Assembly (NCBI RefSeq): GCF_023078475.1
Contig: NZ_CP095741.1
Span: forward strand, 2,542,001 to 2,606,000
Length of the DNA: 64,000 nucleotides
Origin: Luteibacter aegosomaticola
GTDB lineage: Bacteria; Pseudomonadota; Gammaproteobacteria; Xanthomonadales; Rhodanobacteraceae
Direction of reading: 5' to 3'
Positions within the stretch are counted from its first letter, which is position 1. Every line of letters starts with the position of its first letter. Positions 59,134 to 64,000 of this stretch are shown in pieces. The notes below the pieces were generated by a model, which was given only the letters and a program-made list of their open reading frames with translations, did not search any database and was not told the DNA's origin. The translations under genes and the position numbers were made by a program.

Positions 59134-62100
59134 CAGTGCCTCGAGCACCACACGCGGCACAGCGATACGAGCTTGTCGATATCGATGGGCTTGGCGATGT
59201 AATCGTTGGCACCGGCCGCCAGGCAACGTTCGCGATCATCCGACATGGCCTTAGCGGTCAGCGCGATGATCGGCAGTTCCGCGAAGCGGCTATCCGCGCG
59301 GATGCGGCGCATGGCTTCCAGGCCATCCATCTCCGGCATCATGATGTCCATGAGCACCAGGTCCACGTCGGCGTGGGCCAGCCGTTCCACGGCCTCGCGG
59401 CCATTGCGGGCGATTTCCAGGCGCACGCCCAGCGGCTCCAGCACGCTGGTGAGGGCGAAGATGTTGCGGACGTCGTCTTCGGCCAGCAGCACGGTACGCC
59501 CGTCCAGCATGGCGTCGCGCTTCCGTGCCTCGCGCAGCAAGCGCTGTTGGTCGGTGGGTAGCGAGGCCTCCACGCTGTGCAGGAACAGGGTCACTTCATC
59601 AAGCAGGCGCTCCGGCGAACGCGCGCCCTTGATAATGATGCTGCGCGAATAGCGACGCAGGCGCTGCTCTTCCTCGCGGGTGAGCGAGCGGCCGGTGTAG
59701 ACGATGACCGGCGGGAAGGCGAACGCTTCGCTCGCCGCCATGTGCTCGAGCAGGTCGTAGCCACTGCCGTCCGGCAGCACCAGGTCCATTACCAGGCAAT
59801 CGAACGTCGCCGTCTGCAGCCGCTCGAGGGCCTCGCGGATACTGCCCACCGCTACGATCTCGAGTTGCTCGCGCGCGAGCAACAGGGTCAGGTTGTTACG
59901 TAGATCGGCGTCGTCCTCGACAATCAGCAGGTGACGCATGGTGCGGGCGTAGCGGTCTTCGAGCTGCGCGATCGCATCGACCAGGCGCTCGCGCGTCGCA
60001 GGCTTCATCAGGTGACCGACGGCACCGAGTTCCATGGCGAGATGCGCCTGCTCCGTCGCCGAGACCACGTGCACGGGGATATGCCGCGTCGAGGGATCGC
60101 GTTTCAGGCGTTCGAGCACGCTGAGGCCGGACACGTCGGGCAAACCGATATCGAGCAGCACGCCGCTCGGTCCATGCGACGCCGCCAGGGCAAGCGCCTC
60201 ATCGGCGGTGCCGGCCACGACGCAATCGAAATCCAGTTCGTGGGCAAGTTCCACGAGCGCGCGGGCGAAGACGGGATCGTCTTCCACCACCAGGATCAGG
60301 CGTCCCGGACGCTGCGGCGAGGCCCGGTCATCGGCCACCGTGGGGATGACTGACACGGCCTGCATGGGTGCGGGCGGCTGCGCCACGGGGCGAGGTGCGT
60401 AGACCTTGGGCGCGTAGGCCGCTGCGGGATGTGAAGTCGGCGGTGCTGCCGCAGGCGCGCTGTTGATATACGCCGAGCCGTCGATGGGCAGCTCGAGCGT
60501 AAAGGTACTGCCCTGCCCCAGAGCACTCGCAACACTGATGTCGCCGCCCATGCGCTGCGCGAGATCGCGCGAAATGGACAGGCCCAGGCCAGAGCCGCCG
60601 AACTTGCGGCTGGTACTGCCGTCGGCCTGGCGGAAGGCTTCGAAGATCACGCCGAGCTGGGCCGGATCGATGCCGATACCGGTATCGGACACCGTGAAGC
60701 GAATCCGCTCACCCGGCGCAGCCTCGACACGCAACGCGACCTCGCCCGCCTCGGTGAACTTCACCGCGTTGGCGACCAGGTTCTTCACGACCTGTCGAAG
60801 GCGCTGCTCATCGCCGATCAGCCGGGTTGGCGCGCCCGGCGCCAGCTCGATGCGCAGCCCAAGGCCCTTCTCGCCGGTCAGTGGTTCGAAGGTTTCGCGC
60901 ACGCGCTCCAGCACGGCATCGACCGCCAACGGCTCGGCAGCGATCTCCACATGGCCGGCTTCGATGCGGGACAGGTCAAGGATGTCGTTGATCAGGGTCA
61001 ACAGGTCGTTGTTCGAGGCATGGATGGCACCCGCGTAACGCACCTGCTCATCGGTGAGCGTTCCGTCCTTATTGTCCATCAGCAGCTTGGCGAGGATCAG
61101 CGAGCTGTTCAGCGGGGTACGCAACTCGTGCGACATGTTCGCCAGGAATTCCGACTTGTACCGGCTGGTGGCCTCCAGCGAGCGAGCGTTGCGCGCCAGG
61201 TCGGCCTGCGCCATCACCAGTGTCTGCCGCTGCCGCTCCAGTTCATGGGTGCGCTCTTCGAGCTGCACGTTGGTCTGTTCGAGCTCGGCCTGTTGCGCCT
61301 CCAGCGAGGCGTGCGATTGCTGCAGGCTGCGGCTCTGTTCTTCCAGCTCTTCGTTCGCGACGCGCAGCTCTTCCTGCTGGGTCTGCAGCTCTTCGCTCTG
61401 GCGCTGGGTCTCTTCGAGGAGCTCGTTCTGGCGTTGGCGCATGGCCGAGGTGCGCAGCGCGACACCAATGCTCTCGGCGCAACGGCGCAGGAGATCAAGG
61501 TCGGCGCCGTGCAGGTCGCGGCCACCGACGCGCCCGATTTCAATGACGCCCACGGGATACCCGTCGGCCGTGACCGGCATCAGGAACACCTCCGTCGGCG
61601 CGGTCTGCCCAAGCGTCGTGGCCACGGCCAGGTGCGTATCCGCCAGCGCGTTGAAGAGGCGCGGCTCCCCCTCGGCCAGGGCATCACCGAGCAGGCCGCC
61701 GACCCGCGGCAGCACCGCCGGATGCTCGGGCGGCAACCCAACGCCATCGCACAGGATCAGCTGGCGCCCATCGGCGCGGTAGAGCGCGCCCACCTGTGCC
61801 TCAAGGCGGCGGCACAGCGCACGGACGGCGTGCACGCCGATCTCTTCCGGGCTCTGCTCCCCGCGCAAGGCGTGGGCCACCGCATTCTGGCCTTCCTGCA
61901 GCCAAAGGGTCCGCTCCGCGGCGATCCGCCCCCGCAGGGTCTGGGCGACCACGGCCGCAATCACCCAAAGCGAGCCCGCACCCATGCAGCGGTTAATGAC
62001 CGAATGCCCCTCGGCCAGCGACGGCGGCGAGAGCTCGTAGCCGATCGCCACCAGGACGGTAGCCACCAGGGCGACGATGAAGGGGATCTCGCGGCGCGAC

Positions 62101-62249
62101 TGGAAGACCGTGAGCGCGACGGCGAAGAAGTAGAACACCCAGACGGAGTAGCCCAGCGGCGTAACCGCATCGATGCCGAGGGTGGCGGCGAGGATGACGA
62201 ACACCGCGGCCCAGATCGTCCGGTCGCGTGCTAACTGCTTCTGGTTCAA
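59133..62249 (-). CDS. Hybrid sensor histidine kinase with GAF domain, long coiled coil and three receivers
   Basis: 1038 residues. Order: two or three membrane segments (about 12-110), GAF (about 135-265), a coiled coil rich in Glu/Gln (about 270-365), HisKA (SEFLANMSHELRTPLNSSLIL), HATPase_c (LVANAVKFTEAGEV, DTGIGI, GSGLGLSIS), then three receivers. These are LILVVEDDPVFARAL...VLLDIGLPDVSG, HLLIVEDDADLRNNL...LVMDLVLPDGSG, and VLLAEDDVRNIFAL...LVLMDIMMPEMDG. Starts with TTG at 62249 with AGGGG eight bases upstream. First gene of the CheR-CheB-kinase operon; CheA, CheW and chemoreceptors are absent. Confidence 0.9.
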   Translation of the reverse strand: MNQKQLARDRTIWAAVFVILAATLGIDAVTPLGYSVWVFYFFAVALTVFQSRREIPFIVALVATVLVAIGYELSPPSLAEGHSVINRCMGAGSLWVIAAVVAQTLRGRIAAERTLWLQEGQNAVAHALRGEQSPEEIGVHAVRALCRRLEAQVGALYRADGRQLILCDGVGLPPEHPAVLPRVGGLLGDALAEGEPRLFNALADTHLAVATTLGQTAPTEVFLMPVTADGYPVGVIEIGRVGGRDLHGADLDLLRRCAESIGVALRTSAMRQRQNELLEETQRQSEELQTQQEELRVANEELEEQSRSLQQSHASLEAQQAELEQTNVQLEERTHELERQRQTLVMAQADLARNARSLEATSRYKSEFLANMSHELRTPLNSSLILAKLLMDNKDGTLTDEQVRYAGAIHASNNDLLTLINDILDLSRIEAGHVEIAAEPLAVDAVLERVRETFEPLTGEKGLGLRIELAPGAPTRLIGDEQRLRQVVKNLVANAVKFTEAGEVALRVEAAPGERIRFTVSDTGIGIDPAQLGVIFEAFRQADGSTSRKFGGSGLGLSISRDLAQRMGGDISVASALGQGSTFTLELPIDGSAYINSAPAAAPPTSHPAAAYAPKVYAPRPVAQPPAPMQAVSVIPTVADDRASPQRPGRLILVVEDDPVFARALVELAHELDFDCVVAGTADEALALAASHGPSGVLLDIGLPDVSGLSVLERLKRDPSTRHIPVHVVSATEQAHLAMELGAVGHLMKPATRERLVDAIAQLEDRYARTMRHLLIVEDDADLRNNLTLLLAREQLEIVAVGSIREALERLQTATFDCLVMDLVLPDGSGYDLLEHMAASEAFAFPPVIVYTGRSLTREEEQRLRRYSRSIIIKGARSPERLLDEVTLFLHSVEASLPTDQQRLLREARKRDAMLDGRTVLLAEDDVRNIFALTSVLEPLGVRLEIARNGREAVERLAHADVDLVLMDIMMPEMDGLEAMRRIRADSRFAELPIIALTAKAMSDDRERCLAAGANDYIAKPIDIDKLVSLCRVWCSRH

Positions 62250-62431
62250 ACGGATACCCCTGCAAAACTGGCGCGCTCCCGGCGGATGGCCGGGGCATAA
62301 CCTTCAAACGGTGCCGACTACCCCGTAAAACGGATGTGATGACCCGCCTGTCAGCGAATTGCCCGTTTTGCGACAGCCTGGCGTCCAGACCCGGCGTTAC
62401 CTTGCCCGCACCTCTTGAACAGGACCTCCCC

Positions 62432-63343
62432 ATGCTGAAGCAGCTGCTCTGCGGCACCGCCCTCGCCCTCGCGACCTCGGCCGCGCTCGCGGCGCCACCA
62501 GATGCAACGCTTCAGGCGTCCCTGCAAAAAATCGCCGACAAGGCGCGCCCAGGCACGCTCGGCATCCTGGTCATGGACCCCGCCAGCGGCGAGTCGGTCA
62601 GCGTCAACCCTGACCGCCACTACCTGCTGATGAGTGCGTTCAAGGCACCGATCGCCGCCGCCGTCCTCAGCCAGGTGGATGCCGGTACGTTGAGCCTCGA
62701 TCGCAAGGTGCACCTCACACCAGCGGATGTGGTCGGTGGTTCCGCGGTGCCGTCGCTGGGCGAAGCGGTCAAGAAGGGCGCGCGCGACGTCACCATCGAC
62801 GAGTTGTTGCACGCCTCGGTCACCCAGAGCGACAACACCGCCGTCGACGCCCTGCTCCGCGTGCTCGGCGGCGGCGCCACGGCCACGCGCTTCCTCGAAA
62901 GCAAGGGCGTCCACGGCATGCGCATCGACATGGGCGAAGGCGAGCTGAGCCGGATGTTCGAGGCCAAGGGCAGCGCCGCCGTGCTCGCCAGCCAGGTGGA
63001 TAGCAGCACGCTCGATGGCGCCGCCAGCTTCCTGCGCAAACTGCAGGCTGGTGAGCTGCTGTCGCCCGCCTCCACCCAGAAGCTACTCGGCCTGATGACC
63101 GCACAGGTGATCCCCAACCGGGTACGCGCTGGCCTGCCCGCCGGTTACCAGCTGGCCGACAAGACCGGCACCAGCGGCGCCGAAAATGGCCGCCGCGCCG
63201 CGCTGAACGATATGGGCATCATCACGGCGCCGAACGGCCAGAAGCGCATCGTCGTCGTCTTCCTCGCCGATTCCCCGGCGAGCATGGACGAAGCAACGAA
63301 GTGGTTTGCCGAGATCGGCAAACTCACCGCCACAAGCATGTAA
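62432..63343 (+). CDS. Class A (serine) beta-lactamase
   Basis: 303 residues. Signal peptide MLKQLLCGTALALATSAALA (cleavage near residue 20-21). Catalytic motifs: Ser68-x-x-Lys71 (LLMSAFKAPIA), Ser133-Asp134-Asn135 (TQSDNTAVD), and Lys244-Thr-Gly (LADKTGTSG). The omega-loop Glu of class A is probably Glu169 in DMGEGELSRMF; the usual Asn after the loop Leu is Ser. Hydrolyses beta-lactams in the periplasm. The ATG at 62432 is chosen by the signal peptide and AGGA seven bases earlier. No AmpR-like regulator is beside it. Confidence 0.9.
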   Translation: MLKQLLCGTALALATSAALAAPPDATLQASLQKIADKARPGTLGILVMDPASGESVSVNPDRHYLLMSAFKAPIAAAVLSQVDAGTLSLDRKVHLTPADVVGGSAVPSLGEAVKKGARDVTIDELLHASVTQSDNTAVDALLRVLGGGATATRFLESKGVHGMRIDMGEGELSRMFEAKGSAAVLASQVDSSTLDGAASFLRKLQAGELLSPASTQKLLGLMTAQVIPNRVRAGLPAGYQLADKTGTSGAENGRRAALNDMGIITAPNGQKRIVVVFLADSPASMDEATKWFAEIGKLTATSM

Positions 63344-63350
63344 ATGCTCT

Positions 63351-63430
63351 TGTAGGAGCGCGCTTGCGCGCGATCCGCCGGCAGGCGGCAACGCTGAGGC
63401 AAGCACATCGCGCGCAAGCGCGCTCCTACA
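63351..63430. repeat. REP palindrome pair
   Basis: TGTAGGAGCGCGCTTGCGCG and CGCGCAAGCGCGCTCCTACA with 36 bases between. Lies in the spacer between the convergent beta-lactamase and glycosidase genes. Confidence 0.93.
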
Positions 63431-63437
63431 GTTGGGC

Positions 63438-64000
63438 TTATCGGTGGCAGAGGCAGTCGCCGTCGTCGCTGGGGTAGCCCATCAGCGCCTCCAGCAGGTT
63501 CGCCGTCGGCGACCACTCGCCGATCGCCGGGTGGATCAGCATGGCCTTGCGCGCACCAAGCCGTGAATCATCCAGTACCGAGGCGATCGCCGCCCGCTCG
63601 TAGGCCTTCACCGACCGCACCAGACCGGCTACCGCATCAGGCAAGGCGGCCAGCTTCCGCGGCTCGATCCGGTCGAGCGAGATATCGCACAGCGTCTCCA
63701 CCACGTCGGCTTCGGGCAGGTCCGGCACCGCGCCGCGGTTACGCGTATTCACGACGATCGGTGCGGGCTTCGCCCCGGTCAGCGCGCTCATCACATCGAT
63801 GGCAATGCGGTGGTAACCGGTGGCCACGCGGAACGGATCGATGTCGAGGCTCACGCCGGCGTCAAACGCTGAACCACCTTCGGCCTCGAGCTTCATGTAC
63901 GAGCCGGAACGCTGGTTGAGGTAGGCGGCGTAAATGTCGACCGCCTCGTCACCCTGCCCGGCGGCCAGTCGCGCGCTCAGCGTCGCGAACAACTCATCGT
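63438..64000 (-). CDS. Family 4 glycoside hydrolase (6-phospho-beta-glucosidase type), C-terminal part; cut by window edge
   Basis: About 187 C-terminal residues are visible, read to the right edge without a stop. YLNQRSGSYMKLEAEGGSAFDAGVSLDIDPFRVATGYHRIAIDVMSAL, then IVVNTRNRGAVPDLPEADVVETLCDIS, are typical of the GH4 domain, which uses NAD+ and a metal. The conserved NAD-binding N-terminus is outside the window. The exact substrate therefore cannot be given. It ends SDDGDCLCHR with a Cys-rich tail. Lies convergent to the beta-lactamase with the REP between. Confidence 0.78.
   Translation of the reverse strand, partial: DELFATLSARLAAGQGDEAVDIYAAYLNQRSGSYMKLEAEGGSAFDAGVSLDIDPFRVATGYHRIAIDVMSALTGAKPAPIVVNTRNRGAVPDLPEADVVETLCDISLDRIEPRKLAALPDAVAGLVRSVKAYERAAIASVLDDSRLGARKAMLIHPAIGEWSPTANLLEALMGYPSDDGDCLCHR

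Overview
The window is dense, GC-rich (high third-position G/C) chromosomal DNA from a gammaproteobacterium, most likely of the Xanthomonadales / Rhodanobacteraceae type (Luteibacter, Dyella, Frateuria and relatives). This rests on gene order (rlmN-ndk, a PsrA-like regulator beside fatty-acid oxidation genes), protein flavour (HiPIP, CheR/CheB phosphorelay, class A beta-lactamase, CBS-tailed ClC) and many short convergent palindromes of the form GTAGGAGCGCGCTTGCGCG...CGCGCAAGCGCGCTCCTAC between genes. The genus assignment is inference. No rRNA, tRNA, CRISPR array, insertion sequence or prophage was recognised.

Left part (1-13.3 kb): 3'-truncated rlmN and ndk; a TetR/PsrA-like regulator with a canonical palindromic operator, followed by a two-gene beta-oxidation operon (FadN-type multifunctional enzyme and thiolase); a metallo-beta-lactamase-fold hydrolase; an FAD amine oxidase; 3-hydroxyanthranilate dioxygenase; a Nudix hydrolase; a secreted protein; and two paralogous APC amino-acid permeases, with a strong terminator between them. 

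13.3-21.5 kb: a possible small RNA ending at a strong terminator, a Tat-exported HiPIP, and a methionine-salvage region. mtnB-mtnD-mtnC lie on the plus strand with a legumain-like (C13) membrane peptidase overlapping mtnC. A YbdL-type methionine aminotransferase and a YafV-type omega-amidase converge on them from the other strand. Then come a LysR/azoreductase divergent pair and a small metallothionein with an unknown 49-residue protein.

21.5-31.2 kb: an mrfB-mrfA (YprB/YprA) nuclease-helicase repair operon whose nuclease gene carries an in-frame REP palindrome, a series of small hypotheticals and lipoproteins, a degenerate receiver, a YedK/HMCES-type DNA-protein-crosslink protein, and two L,D-transpeptidases facing apart. 

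31.2-43.8 kb: a 2OG-Fe dioxygenase, an AT-hook protein, a bestrophin, a YefM-YoeB toxin-antitoxin pair with a recognisable TGTACA operator and an atypical toxin active site, MarR-ClC, a Pit phosphate transporter beside a CHAD protein, a DUF1080 protein, a GH18 chitinase with promoter palindromes, and an SDR/LysR pair. 

43.8-51.6 kb: seven tightly packed minus-strand genes (isochorismatase-like hydrolase, XapX, YtcJ-like amidohydrolase, DoxX, MFS exporter fused to a monooxygenase-like domain, secreted VOC protein, alginate-export-type porin) behind an AraC regulator. This is the best candidate for an undescribed pathway. 

51.6-64 kb: an MFS exporter; a propeller sensor kinase with a divergent NarL-type regulator; a four-gene overlapping signalling operon (three-receiver hybrid kinase, CheR, CheB, receiver-kinase) with no CheA/CheW; a class A beta-lactamase; and the C-terminal part of a GH4 glycosidase running off the right edge.
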